A stretch of DNA of 51,956 nucleotides from Calothrix sp. CSU_2_0 (GTDB lineage Bacteria > Cyanobacteriota > Cyanobacteriia > Cyanobacteriales > Nostocaceae). Shown piece by piece: positions 7,844 to 16,851 of this stretch. Positions within the stretch are counted from its first letter, which is position 1; every line of letters begins with the position of its first letter. The notes under the pieces are model-generated. The model saw only the letters and a program-made list of their open reading frames with translations, was not told where the DNA came from and searched no databases. The stretch lies in contig JAAUPE010000039.1 of assembly GCA_012034595.1 (NCBI GenBank), positions 1 to 51,956 on the forward strand, in the 5' to 3' direction. Position numbers and translations under genes: made by a program.

Positions 7844-8608
7844 TTATCTAGAAGGTTTTGGTAAATTAATTGGTATTGATACAGGATTCTTCAAATGCTC
7901 TTCAATACCTAATAAGGCTAATTCAGTTAACAAAGGTAAGGAAACTTTCGCGGATGAAGCAACTTCAATAAAATTGTGGTCAGAACTATTTCTAGCTAGT
8001 GCAATAAATTCTCGAACTTTATTGACAACAGGGTCAGATGGTGGAGTATAACCTCGACGAATTGCAGAAACTAAACCGCGTTCGATATCATTAATTGTTG
8101 CTCTGCGAAACGAACCAACTTGGAATGTCATCTCTACTCCTGCAAAGTTAGGAATTTGATTAGAGATGGCGATACCACTATAATTTGGCGATTTGTTGCT
8201 CTTCTTTAAATTGAATGTATATAAATGTATTTGACCGTCACTAGCTCTAGTTTTAACGAACAAATTGGTATTACTACTGGTCGTTAAATTTGGAAATTTT
8301 AGAGGTTGAATTCGACGTAAAAATACAGTTGTAGCTTGACCATTTTCTAAAGGAGTATCGGTAGAATAAGTAAAGCTGCTGGGGTCAGACAGAAAAATTT
8401 GAGTAATTCGTTCGTTGACTCCAGAAAAGTCGATCGCAGTTGCTCTCCCATTTCCAACTTTCACCTCAATTGCTCGTGAATTAGTACCTCTAGCTTGATT
8501 TGTGCTAACTGTTAGTATTGCTGGTTGAGCGTATGATGGAGTTATAAAGTAAAGATTTGACATGCTAAAAGCAACTACAGATAATTTTATAAAAACTACT
8601 ATTTTCAT
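7844..8608 (-). CDS. VirB9/TraK-like periplasmic T4SS protein
   Basis: 254 residues with a signal peptide (hydrophobic stretch to about residue 27, cleavage after PSYAQ). The mature N-terminal half is a beta-rich domain: ILTVSTNQARGTNSRAIEVK, NGRATAIDFSGVNERITQIF, NLFVKTRASDGQIHLYTFNL. Its pattern fits VirB9/TraK proteins, which line the outer part of the T4SS core complex with VirB10. The assignment is from pattern and gene order (directly after virB10), not from a diagnostic motif. The start ATG lies inside the present, frameshifted virB10 frame, but would follow an 11-bp gap if virB10 ended at its presumed original stop (8620-8622). Confidence 0.6.
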   Translation of the reverse strand: MKIVVFIKLSVVAFSMSNLYFITPSYAQPAILTVSTNQARGTNSRAIEVKVGNGRATAIDFSGVNERITQIFLSDPSSFTYSTDTPLENGQATTVFLRRIQPLKFPNLTTSSNTNLFVKTRASDGQIHLYTFNLKKSNKSPNYSGIAISNQIPNFAGVEMTFQVGSFRRATINDIERGLVSAIRRGYTPPSDPVVNKVREFIALARNSSDHNFIEVASSAKVSLPLLTELALLGIEEHLKNPVSIPINLPKPSR

Positions 8609-10181
8609 AATTGTAATTATTAATGAGATACTTCAAGAAAATTATTGAAAAGATTGATATTTTCGCACTTTTAGGAACAATTACCACATCAGGACGACTC
8701 AAAATATCACTGGATGCTTTGTCTGCACGTTGACCTAAACGCTGTGACATTGGTTTGAAAAACCCTTCTACTGCTGCACCTAAAATATTTGGTTTATTTG
8801 CTTTCGTCGAGACAATCTGACTACTCAAACCACCATTAGAAATCACACTTGAAGATTGACTTTGGTTTTGATTAAAAATTTCTCCAGCACGACCTGCTGC
8901 ACCTAACAATCCAATTAAAATATCTTGTTGAGCAATGGCTTTACCTTTATCTGACAATGCTTGTGCAATCAAGGGTTTATTATCTTCAGTTTGAATAGAA
9001 ATTACCCCTTGGGGTATTTGCTGTTGTTTAATTTGACCAAGCTTGTCTTTGTAAATAATCGCTACTACACTATGTTGAACTAGCTTGTTTGCTTTTAAAA
9101 CAGAATCAACATCCACAATTAAAACTGTACCTTTTGGGAAAACAACGCGATTGTCCGTAGAGCGAATATCTTCATGCGATCGCACTGCAAAACGTCCTCG
9201 ATTTTTATCCTCTTGCGTCCAAATTAATGGCACTACCACATCCCCTTTCGCTGTTGTCCCAATTTGAATTTGCATTGGGGAATTAGGTTTGGAAAAAGCT
9301 GTTTGGGAATAATTTCGCTCGATATTCGGGCTAGTTCGATTTAAAATACCCCATTCCCCTGGTGTTTGATTTGTTAAGGTGGTTGGAGAATTGGTTTGGC
9401 TATTACTCATTGCGACTGCTGGGATAATATTGTTAGATTCGTTTTTCTGAAAAATTTTCTCTGTAGTTAATTGTTCGGGAATTTTTGCTGTAGTGTTATC
9501 GCTCGGTAAATTTGATATTTCTTTATCTTCGGTAACATTACTATTTTTTATAGTTTGTTGTCCCAAAGTTGCAAGTTGATTCCACCGCTCAAAGGGGTCA
9601 ATTTTTTCAAGTTTGGGAGTAGGAGAAGTTACAGAAACAGGTTTTGATTGTGGTTTATTTACGGTTACAGTTTCGCGAATAATTCTTGGTGGAGATGGGA
9701 TTCTTTCACGGATAATTCTTGGAGTTGGAAGGGTAGAACGAACTTTCGAGTTTGTAACGGTTTGAATGCGTTCTGGTTTTGTTTGCTTTTGCGGTTGTTC
9801 AAGATTGCGACTTGCTTGATTGCGTAGTGCTAATTCTGCCTTGAGACGTGCTGCTTCATCACTTTCCCCGGAAGCAACAATTGTTGGAGTTTCCTTCGGG
9901 GTAGGAGCTTTAACAACTGGTTTAGAAGCAAAAAAAATAGACCATACCATCCAGCCAAAACCCATAACACCACCAACTAAAAGCGATGCGATCGCAAACC
10001 TAATTAAAGGATTTTCACTCTCGTCGATTGGTTCTGCTTGCTCGGAATCTCGTTGAATCAGAAATTCTTGGTCAATTAAAGCAACTTGTTCGGGTTGATA
10101 TCCCGATATTTCTAATTCCTCCTCTGGGGTTAGTTCCTCATCAAGTAATTCTTGAATATAGTTTTCTTGAGTATTTTTCAT
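8565..10181 (-). CDS. VirB10/TrbI-like T4SS scaffold protein, C-terminus altered by a frameshift
   Basis: An acidic cytosolic N-terminus (ELTPEEELEISGY) is followed by one membrane helix (FAIASLLVGGVMGFGWMVWS), a Pro/Gln-rich periplasmic linker and the VirB10 beta-barrel region (GTVLIVDVDSVLKANKLVQH, then SDKGKAIAQQDILIGLLGAA). VirB10 spans the envelope and energises the secretion channel. I use the ATG at 10179-10181 rather than the GTG at 10193. The end is abnormal. After KISIF the present frame gives a 25-residue tail that runs 44 bp into the next gene. Adding one base at the T4 run (8648-8651) gives NNFLEVSH and a stop at 8620-8622, the kind of short ending the family has. This is a recent indel or a homopolymer sequencing error. 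Confidence 0.82.
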   Translation of the reverse strand: MKNTQENYIQELLDEELTPEEELEISGYQPEQVALIDQEFLIQRDSEQAEPIDESENPLIRFAIASLLVGGVMGFGWMVWSIFFASKPVVKAPTPKETPTIVASGESDEAARLKAELALRNQASRNLEQPQKQTKPERIQTVTNSKVRSTLPTPRIIRERIPSPPRIIRETVTVNKPQSKPVSVTSPTPKLEKIDPFERWNQLATLGQQTIKNSNVTEDKEISNLPSDNTTAKIPEQLTTEKIFQKNESNNIIPAVAMSNSQTNSPTTLTNQTPGEWGILNRTSPNIERNYSQTAFSKPNSPMQIQIGTTAKGDVVVPLIWTQEDKNRGRFAVRSHEDIRSTDNRVVFPKGTVLIVDVDSVLKANKLVQHSVVAIIYKDKLGQIKQQQIPQGVISIQTEDNKPLIAQALSDKGKAIAQQDILIGLLGAAGRAGEIFNQNQSQSSSVISNGGLSSQIVSTKANKPNILGAAVEGFFKPMSQRLGQRADKASSDILSRPDVVIVPKSAKISIFSIIFLKYLINNYNYENSSFYKIICSCF

Positions 10182-10203
10182 TATCAACGTCACTATTTAT
10201 TTG

Positions 10204-10345
10204 CTTTAACGAAGAAAGAAGGAGGAAGAAAGAGGCAAGAAGAAAATTAAAATTAAACTTCTTCCGTCTGCCCTCTTCCTCCTTTCTTAATTTATTAGTT
10301 ATTTCTTCTTCCTTCTTCCTCCTTACTTCTTCCTTCAGTTGTAAA
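10204..10345. repeat. Purine/pyrimidine inverted repeat and GGAAGAA heptamers between virB8 and virB10
   Basis: A purine-rich block at 10211-10240 and a pyrimidine-rich block at 10258-10288 are imperfect inverted complements around an AATTAAAATTAA spacer, giving a long hairpin. A second run of GGAAGAA-type heptamers (10305-10340, minus sense) extends into the 3' end of the virB8-like gene, where it encodes the tail GRSKEEEGRRNN. It resembles the short tandemly repeated repetitive (STRR) sequences of Nostocales and is the largest internal gap of the T4SS block. Confidence 0.6.
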
Positions 10346-11062
10346 CTCGGTAATTTTAGTTATTTCTAAACCCGCACTTCTAATTTCATATAACTGTTGT
10401 TCCAGTGGAGAATAATTATTTGCAGGTTGTGAGGGAATATCTACAGATTGTAATCTAAAAGTGCGATTAAAATTAATTTCTTCATCTGCACCACCAGAGA
10501 AATTTACTAATACTCTTGTCGCTACCATATCAACTTCCCATTCACCTATTTTTGTTTGTTTGGGAGCGGAGAGATAGGAAATAATAATTTTGGAACGGAT
10601 TTGACCAGCAAATACACGAGAGGGTGTAATTTCTGCGATCGCATTCAATGCTGCTTGACGGAAACCTTGTTTTCCCGATTGAATCAAAAATGAGCCGATA
10701 TAAGCATTTGTCGTAATTCGTTTGCCTTTACCGATATCTCGTCCTTTATCGATATCCTTGGTTCCAGGAATATTTCCATCCCAGTTGAAAGTTAAATTTG
10801 CCCATTGCCGCACGGTATTTTTGATAACTTCTGGATGACGATACAGATAATCTTGTTCGGAAATAACTAGAGCGCGACCATTTACCAATTGGACAAAAGT
10901 TGTTTTTCTGGCAGCAATTTGGTTCACTTTAAAGCTAAGAAATAATAAAAACATAAAACTAATTAGACTAAATATTGTTAGCCCAATAAAACATAATGGG
11001 AGTATATCTTTCGAGTCTAGTAATAATTTTGATCGTCGAACCTGCTTCAATGATTTAAGCAT
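10295..11062 (-). CDS. VirB8/TraE-like inner-membrane T4SS protein
   Basis: 255 residues with the VirB8 layout. A short basic cytosolic segment is followed by one membrane helix (ILPLCFIGLTIFSLISFMFLLFLSF) and a periplasmic alpha+beta domain containing KVNQIAARKTTFVQLVNGRA, NTVRQWANLTFNWDG and the strand pair KIIISYLSAPKQTKIGEWEV / ATRVLVNFSGG. VirB8 proteins nucleate T4SS assembly at the inner membrane. No diagnostic motif exists, so the call rests on topology and its place between virB6- and virB10-like genes. The last 12 residues (GRSKEEEGRRNN) are encoded by tandem heptamers and are probably a late addition. It starts 3 bp after the stop of the virB6-like gene. Confidence 0.6.
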   Translation of the reverse strand: MLKSLKQVRRSKLLLDSKDILPLCFIGLTIFSLISFMFLLFLSFKVNQIAARKTTFVQLVNGRALVISEQDYLYRHPEVIKNTVRQWANLTFNWDGNIPGTKDIDKGRDIGKGKRITTNAYIGSFLIQSGKQGFRQAALNAIAEITPSRVFAGQIRSKIIISYLSAPKQTKIGEWEVDMVATRVLVNFSGGADEEINFNRTFRLQSVDIPSQPANNYSPLEQQLYEIRSAGLEITKITEFTTEGRSKEEEGRRNN

Positions 11063-11065
11063 CTT

Positions 11066-12151
11066 TTAAATCCTCCCAACAAACCCGGTTGCAACAGCTA
11101 ATACTCCATCAAAAGCAGCATTAACTAAAGCCGGAACTCGATTATTTATTCCCGTATAAAGTGCAATTCCTCCCCCTCCAGCAATTAATAAAGCAAGGGC
11201 AGGAGCGAAGATACTAATAAAGGCTAAAAATGCTAAATCGGAAGCACTTTGCGCTCCAGCAGAAACAATTACTGTGGCAGCTAAACCCACTACAATATTG
11301 TAACCAAGTTGTACTCCAAATAAAGAGATAAAACCACTAGCCCAAGCCCATATTGGTTTAGAACCAAGTGGTAATAAACTCAACCCTAAAGCGATTGGTG
11401 CAAATGTTGCAGTCATCATCAATGCAGCTTCTAAAATATTGACAAAAGCCCATTGTAGAGCATAGAGAAAAGTAATTAATATCAAAGAAATTGAAGCACT
11501 AAAAACAGCACCGGGATTTTGAACAAAATCAGTTAATTCCGCAGCAGCTTTCCGCGCTTGTTCTAACGGACCATTATTTTGTTTTTCTGCTTCAGTCAAA
11601 ATTTGTTCGACAATTGGTCGTTTTTCTTGAAGGCAATCGGTGAGAGTTTTACCAGTTTTTCCCTGACATTCCGCGTAAATTGTCGATATTTGGATTTTGA
11701 CATTTTGAGTGAGGGTTACGTTCGCGATCGCACTTTTAAATGTGGTATCGGCAAGTTGAATATTGAGAACGCTAACTACTTGTTGATGACCGATATTCCG
11801 GATGACAAGAACGGTTTGAGAAAGTAAATAACCGTTGCTACCCAAGAAAAGGGCGATTACTAAAGGATAAATAAAAGAAGCTGCTAATTCCGACCATAAA
11901 AATCGCTTTTCTTGATAATCGGCAGCCATTTTTATTGCTAATAAAATAATGCTTAATGCGGCTAAAGTTGTCCCTAAATTACATAAACCAGCCCATAATG
12001 CACCTGATGGATTAACCACATCTCCCCACACTTTATTCCAGGACTCAACTGTTTGTTTGCTAAGTTCGATGCTACTTCTAACTAAACCAATTCCAACACT
12101 GGAATCGGAATAATTATCGGTTGAAATTTGGGACAGGAGTGGGACAAACAT
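11066..12151 (-). CDS. VirB6/TrbL-like polytopic T4SS membrane protein
   Basis: 361 residues with at least six hydrophobic segments, including GLCNLGTTLAALSIILLAIK, SFIYPLVIALFLGSNGYLL, VFSASISLILITFLYALQW, MMTATFAPIALGLSLLPLG, IVVGLAATVIVSAG and FAPALALLIAGGGGIALY, plus a large periplasmic loop after the second (about residues 120-210). VirB6/TrbL proteins form part of the inner-membrane channel. The FAPIALGLSLLPLGSKPIWAW stretch resembles the conserved core of this family. Gene order and topology make this the most likely role. It follows the virB5-position gene with a 12-bp gap. Confidence 0.68.
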   Translation of the reverse strand: MFVPLLSQISTDNYSDSSVGIGLVRSSIELSKQTVESWNKVWGDVVNPSGALWAGLCNLGTTLAALSIILLAIKMAADYQEKRFLWSELAASFIYPLVIALFLGSNGYLLSQTVLVIRNIGHQQVVSVLNIQLADTTFKSAIANVTLTQNVKIQISTIYAECQGKTGKTLTDCLQEKRPIVEQILTEAEKQNNGPLEQARKAAAELTDFVQNPGAVFSASISLILITFLYALQWAFVNILEAALMMTATFAPIALGLSLLPLGSKPIWAWASGFISLFGVQLGYNIVVGLAATVIVSAGAQSASDLAFLAFISIFAPALALLIAGGGGIALYTGINNRVPALVNAAFDGVLAVATGFVGRI

Positions 12152-12163
12152 AACGCTTTGATT

Positions 12164-13000
12164 TTATTGATTGGGTTGACCCAGAACAGCACCTCCAGGC
12201 ATCGTTAATAGAGAACCTTGAGATACTGCGCTATTTCCGGTAGAAATTTGAGTTTGGCGATCGCGTGTATTTACTGCATTCAATTCCTGTGCGACTTGTG
12301 CTGTTAAAGTTAACCCTAAAGCTCTATCTTGTCTTGCTTGCGATGCTTCCTGTAATTGCAAATCGGCAATGGTTGAATTATTGTGTAATTGCCGAGAAAT
12401 ATTTTGTAAAATTTGTTGGGAAGTATCGGAATTTTGCGAATCCCCTGACATTTGGTTAGATTCAAGTTCAGAATTAGCACTTTTATCCAGCGTTAATTTA
12501 GATTCTTGTTGAGCATTTTTTGAAAGCGTTTTTATTTGAGCAACTTCAACTGCTCCAAGTCTTTCGCTTTGGTTCGCTAAATCTTGACGAATTGCGTAGG
12601 AATTAGGAATTTTATTTTCTAATTTGTTTGCTGTCGTTCCATCCTGGGGTAACGAACCTTTCATGATTTCGCTGACAACTTGACCTAAATCTGGAACTTC
12701 AACCGAGCCGATCGCACTTTTAATCATTTGCGAAATATTACCGAAAAAGTCACCACGAACAAACGAGCGGACATCATTTATAAATGCTTGAATTTCCCCA
12801 GATGAGTTTTTATTGAATGTGTCGGTAACAGTTTGGGAAACTTCTCGATTCTGGTTTGTATCTGAAGTTGCTGCAAATAATGGATTTATGGCAGTAAAGC
12901 TTACGCTTATAAATGCAATTCCAATAATGGAAATACTTTTGATTCTTTCCTTATATTTTTTCGATATTAAGTTGATATTTCTCTTCTTATTCCTCAGCAT
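12164..13000 (-). CDS. Exported T4SS-associated protein at the VirB5 position
   Basis: 278 residues. A basic N-terminus and a hydrophobic core (ISIIGIAFISVSFTAINPLF) end in AATSD, a good signal-peptidase site. The mature part is helical and rich in Gln, Asn and Ser (LTLTAQVAQELNAVNTRDRQ), like VirB5/TrbJ minor pilins, but sequence alone does not prove it. It overlaps virB4 by 14 bp, and an AGGAG Shine-Dalgarno lies 7 bases upstream of its ATG inside the virB4 end, so the two are translated together. Confidence 0.55.
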   Translation of the reverse strand: MLRNKKRNINLISKKYKERIKSISIIGIAFISVSFTAINPLFAATSDTNQNREVSQTVTDTFNKNSSGEIQAFINDVRSFVRGDFFGNISQMIKSAIGSVEVPDLGQVVSEIMKGSLPQDGTTANKLENKIPNSYAIRQDLANQSERLGAVEVAQIKTLSKNAQQESKLTLDKSANSELESNQMSGDSQNSDTSQQILQNISRQLHNNSTIADLQLQEASQARQDRALGLTLTAQVAQELNAVNTRDRQTQISTGNSAVSQGSLLTMPGGAVLGQPNQ

Positions 13001-15830
13001 GATTAGCTCCTTTTGGAATTTGGATTAATTCCTTATTTGATTTAATCGCTTCAATGTAAACCTTCGTAAAATTAGCCAAGCCCTGTAATTTTCTCTTTAA
13101 AGTATTGGGATATTGAGATAAAATTTCCCGACGTTTAATCCGTTCCTCCTGATTGGTTGCAACTGCTGCGAGAGACATTTCTCCCGGATAAAATCGAGTT
13201 TGCCAAAAACGTCCTCCTTTCTCAATTAGCCAGCATGAATACAAATCAGAACGTCGGGGAAAGAAGGATTCAGAAGCATTTTGGGCGATGATTTCAACGG
13301 GGTAGGAAAGATAATTTTGGAACGATGCGACCGCATTTGAAGTTATGCAACCAGTGATTCGGTAGCTGATATTCTGCATAATCATCGCAGCTGCGGAGGA
13401 TTGGCAAATCGTATCCGGGTCTTGGCTGGATAAAACTATACTCAATCCGTCCTTACGGGCTGTAGCACAAAGCTCACCCACCATCGTGCTAAATCCATCC
13501 TTGCGGAACAACACCGAAAGCTCATCACCGATAAATAGGCTTTTGGGGTAGGAAAGAGCCACGCGCAAACAAGCTGCTTTCGCTGCAACAGCCATCGTGT
13601 AAGAATCTTGGTCATTACTTAGCCCAGTTAGTGCGTAAAATTTGACCATCGGTTCGGGGGAGAAGCTGCTCGGTTTTGCGATCGCCGAACCCAATGGACT
13701 CACCAACAAAGCTGCAATTTGACTGGTTATTTGATTTATCGCTTGATGGTCGATCGCTTCGGGTTTAGAAATATTGAGTCGAGCGATCGAACAGAAACGG
13801 GTAAAATCTTTTAACGTAGGCATATCTTGCCATTCGGAAGATTTCCAACCCTTGGAAAATGCCAGGTTATAGCGTTCGATGATATCGGGGTCACTGAGGA
13901 AAATTTCGAGCGATCGCAGTAAAATCGCATCAACTCGTTGTGCTAAATGGGGTGCATCCAAGCGTCCCATAACGATGACTCCCAAAGCATTCCGTATAAA
14001 TGAGCGCCAAGATTTCATCCGTGAAGCTCTGTCTTCTAGGTCGAAATGTCTTAAATCTGGGGGTTCCATCAAGTTATTGGAAGCACGGGATAAATCAAAA
14101 TAAGCACCCGCATCCCCAAGAAGTGCGATCGCAGTTTTAAATGAGCTTTCCCCATCTGCTGCGGGTATGTCCATCCCGACCACTGGTATTCCCTGTGACA
14201 GCGCATCAAGCATAAATCGCCATAACAAGACTGATTTTCCAGAGCCAGTTTTACCAGTAATTAAGGCATGTTGAGTATGGGTGAACAAATCAACATGTAC
14301 TGGTTTACCTCCTCGATTAGTCAAAAATTCCACACCCTGACTATCCAATTCTTTGGGGAGGGTTAACGGTAAAATTCCCGCAACGGTTTCACTTTCCAGT
14401 ACCAATCTACGTTCGCTCAAAATTGAACTGGAGTGTAAAATTCGTCTCCAAGTGATGGGTAAAGTTTCTAACCAGATTTGATTCGCAATGTGTTTTTCCC
14501 GCACGACTTTGGCTGTCCCGAAGCTATTACAGAGTAAATCACACGCTAAATCCAAACTTTCTGAATTTTCACGATACACGAGAAATACCACCGCACAGTT
14601 GAGAGGAACAGCACCCTTGTATAATTTCTTCTGTGCATCAAAACTTTCCTCTTGCTTGATTTCCGCACCAACATCTCTCCCACTTCCTTTGAGAAAAGCT
14701 CTTTCCCTTGCAACTTTAGTTTGCTTTGCTTGACGGTGTAAATTATCTTCCGTAAGGTAGCGATTTGCAGGTGATATTTCCACCCACACTTCGGTGTCAC
14801 GAACGTGCAAATCACTCAAAACTTTCCACATCCACGCAATTTGTTCTTTTGCGTTTATCCAAGCAGGTACGGTATCAGCCATTGTGAGAACACCGCAGAC
14901 TTTATCTTTGATGTAAATGCGGTTTGTGCATTGACGGTGTTCGGGACAAGAACTTTTTCCCCGTTCTCCGGTAATTAAAATTGTTGTTGAATGTTTAAAC
15001 GAATTTTGGATTTCTATTAGCTTAATTCCATCGTCTATGTTTTCTTTTAAAACTAATAACTGCGGAATTTGTGGAGGGCTATATTGATTGAAGCGGCTCC
15101 ATAACCACGACCATAATTCAACATCATTGAGGGGTTGTATTTCCAATCCAGCTTTTGTGTTAAATAGCATTTCCCATTGTAGAAAACCCTCTGTATAAGC
15201 TTTTATCAAAACTTGACTGAGAAGTTGTTCCTGTCGCTGGGAAATGCGTCCGGTAAAGTTATCTAATAAGAAACGTCCCGATTTTGCGACTTGGTAAATT
15301 AATTTAGATAAAAGGTCACTCCTATTTTCTCCCAATGCATCCGCAGTCCAAGTACAGAAAAAAATTTGTTGCCAAGTTGACCTTGTTCCTTTTCGAGTTA
15401 ATTCTTGAATTCGAGCTTGTTCGTTGCGAATTAAAATAGTTGGGAGTGGCAAAGTAGAACCTTCGGTAATTCTATCAAGCTGTTCTTGTCTCATCGAATC
15501 ATCGGAATATCTTCCTAATAAAAACGTGCATTTTTCCCCAGGAAGTATGAATTTCATAGCTTCGGAAATACCAGTTGATATTGCTGTAACTTCTTCTGGG
15601 TAAAGTTGGTCATGAATACCATTAATTTGGAATGCAAAAACCACTTGAAATTGATTTTCATCGGCAATATCACCTTTATTTAATAAAAACCCACCGATAC
15701 AGCGATTCTCCCTTTCAATCCGAACCATACAGCAAAGGTCGAGTTCGTTTTCAAAGGGGGTGTATTGTGCTTTTTGATTTGATTCGATCGCGTTAATTGT
15801 TTGTATTTGAGTTTCATTATCTCCTCTCAT
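12987..15830 (-). CDS. VirB4/TraC-like T4SS ATPase
   Basis: 947 residues, the usual size of large VirB4/TraC ATPases. The N-terminal half is the VirB4 domain. The C-terminal half has Walker A ITGKTGSGKSVL (526-533 core), Walker B KSLFIGDELSVLF and GLSIVLSSQDPDTI. The enzyme sits at the cytoplasmic face, supports pilus assembly and works with VirB3. It overlaps both neighbours by 14 bp (VirB3-like upstream, VirB5-position gene downstream), which fits tight operon coupling. The gene appears intact. It is the strongest single marker that this block is a conjugative T4SS, and one of the two large motor ATPases seen; no VirB11 is present. Confidence 0.92.
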   Translation of the reverse strand: MRGDNETQIQTINAIESNQKAQYTPFENELDLCCMVRIERENRCIGGFLLNKGDIADENQFQVVFAFQINGIHDQLYPEEVTAISTGISEAMKFILPGEKCTFLLGRYSDDSMRQEQLDRITEGSTLPLPTILIRNEQARIQELTRKGTRSTWQQIFFCTWTADALGENRSDLLSKLIYQVAKSGRFLLDNFTGRISQRQEQLLSQVLIKAYTEGFLQWEMLFNTKAGLEIQPLNDVELWSWLWSRFNQYSPPQIPQLLVLKENIDDGIKLIEIQNSFKHSTTILITGERGKSSCPEHRQCTNRIYIKDKVCGVLTMADTVPAWINAKEQIAWMWKVLSDLHVRDTEVWVEISPANRYLTEDNLHRQAKQTKVARERAFLKGSGRDVGAEIKQEESFDAQKKLYKGAVPLNCAVVFLVYRENSESLDLACDLLCNSFGTAKVVREKHIANQIWLETLPITWRRILHSSSILSERRLVLESETVAGILPLTLPKELDSQGVEFLTNRGGKPVHVDLFTHTQHALITGKTGSGKSVLLWRFMLDALSQGIPVVGMDIPAADGESSFKTAIALLGDAGAYFDLSRASNNLMEPPDLRHFDLEDRASRMKSWRSFIRNALGVIVMGRLDAPHLAQRVDAILLRSLEIFLSDPDIIERYNLAFSKGWKSSEWQDMPTLKDFTRFCSIARLNISKPEAIDHQAINQITSQIAALLVSPLGSAIAKPSSFSPEPMVKFYALTGLSNDQDSYTMAVAAKAACLRVALSYPKSLFIGDELSVLFRKDGFSTMVGELCATARKDGLSIVLSSQDPDTICQSSAAAMIMQNISYRITGCITSNAVASFQNYLSYPVEIIAQNASESFFPRRSDLYSCWLIEKGGRFWQTRFYPGEMSLAAVATNQEERIKRREILSQYPNTLKRKLQGLANFTKVYIEAIKSNKELIQIPKGANHAEE

Positions 15831-16155
15831 TTTTGAATTTATTTCTAATTTGTCTAGAAATTAAAGGAGATATATAAACCGCTCCACCGCTCATCCAATT
15901 TTTGCCTTTAGGCTTGCGAAAACGATTCACATATTTATCTGGGTCTTTCCCCGTTACAAACCACCAACTAATAATCAGCCAAAAACTAATTACAAAAACC
16001 TTGGGAATTCCCCAACCTAGTAATCCATCAAAAATAAAATAGGAAATTGTAATAATAGCAAACCAAGGCAAAATTTGATTGGCTGGAATGGGACCTAATC
16101 CTGCTTGTTTGCCTAATATCTTATTAACTTTTATTGTTTCTTTTTCTGATAACAT
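15817..16155 (-). CDS. VirB3/TraL-like small membrane protein
   Basis: 112 residues. Two adjacent hydrophobic segments (ILPWFAIITISYFIFDGLLG and VFVISFWLIISWWFVTG) are followed by the basic tail typical of VirB3 (GKDPDKYVNRFRKP). VirB3 sits at the inner membrane and partners VirB4, whose gene begins within the last 14 bases of this one. The call is based on size, topology and position. Confidence 0.6.
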   Translation of the reverse strand: MLSEKETIKVNKILGKQAGLGPIPANQILPWFAIITISYFIFDGLLGWGIPKVFVISFWLIISWWFVTGKDPDKYVNRFRKPKGKNWMSGGAVYISPLISRQIRNKFKNERR

Positions 16156-16205
16156 TGAACTAAATTTGTAATTGCGTAGCTTGCTTCCTGCTTTGCTAAT
16201 TATTT

Positions 16206-16823
16206 CTATCCTCCTGTTGTTCCACCAGTCGTTCCAGTACCATTACCGATGAAGAGAAAGGTGATAACATCAATTGTGAGAATAATCCCAATTGCTAAAC
16301 CAGCTTGAGTTGCAATTGGTCTCCAATCGTTTCCTTGTTGTGCTTGGTTGTAGGCAAATAATGCTGCGACTCCTACTAATAGTAAAAATACCCCACGAAT
16401 CGCATTGAAAACTAGAGCGATCGCTTGTGGGTCAATCGAGCTTGTTCCTCCTGTGGAGCTTTGTTCAGCAATATCAGTAAGAAATTGTTCTAATCCACTA
16501 AGGAATATTGCTTGTGCTGGCATTTCAAAGGTTGTTAATGTTGCCGTCAACGCAATTATTAATCCAGCAATGTGCCAAAAACGGATTTTAATTTTAATAA
16601 AATGGTTGAGATAGGGAGTAAAAGCAATTAATCTATTCAAACAGTAAAAAAATAGCGATATAGATAGAATAATACCGACTATAAGAGGTTCTTTTATGAC
16701 AACATAAATCAAGCCAAAAAATGTGAGTATAATTGCATTATTATTTATTTTATTTTGTGTCGGGCAATATATAATGACAAAAGTATAAGCCTTTGTAAAG
16801 TATCGCTTAATTTTCTCCAGCAT
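16206..16823 (-). CDS. VirB2/TrbC-like prepilin with an unusually long membrane leader
   Basis: About 205 residues from the ATG at 16821-16823; an upstream in-frame ATG at 16880 would overlap the preceding gene by 29 bp. The last 100 residues look like a conjugative pilin. A probable signal-peptidase site follows EMPAQA, then come a short polar part and two helices (IRGVFLLLVGVAALFAYN and LAIGIILTIDVITFLFIG) separated by a small loop, ending in a Gly/Thr tail (GTGTTGGTTGG). What is unusual is the leader: before the AQA site there are two or three further hydrophobic segments (AIILTFFGLIYVVIK, LIVGIILSISLFFYCL, HIAGLIIALTATL). Pilin identity is inferred from topology and position beside virB3. 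Confidence 0.6.
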   Translation of the reverse strand: MLEKIKRYFTKAYTFVIIYCPTQNKINNNAIILTFFGLIYVVIKEPLIVGIILSISLFFYCLNRLIAFTPYLNHFIKIKIRFWHIAGLIIALTATLTTFEMPAQAIFLSGLEQFLTDIAEQSSTGGTSSIDPQAIALVFNAIRGVFLLLVGVAALFAYNQAQQGNDWRPIATQAGLAIGIILTIDVITFLFIGNGTGTTGGTTGG

Positions 16824-16851
16824 GATTAATAATAATTTACTAGTTTGTTTC

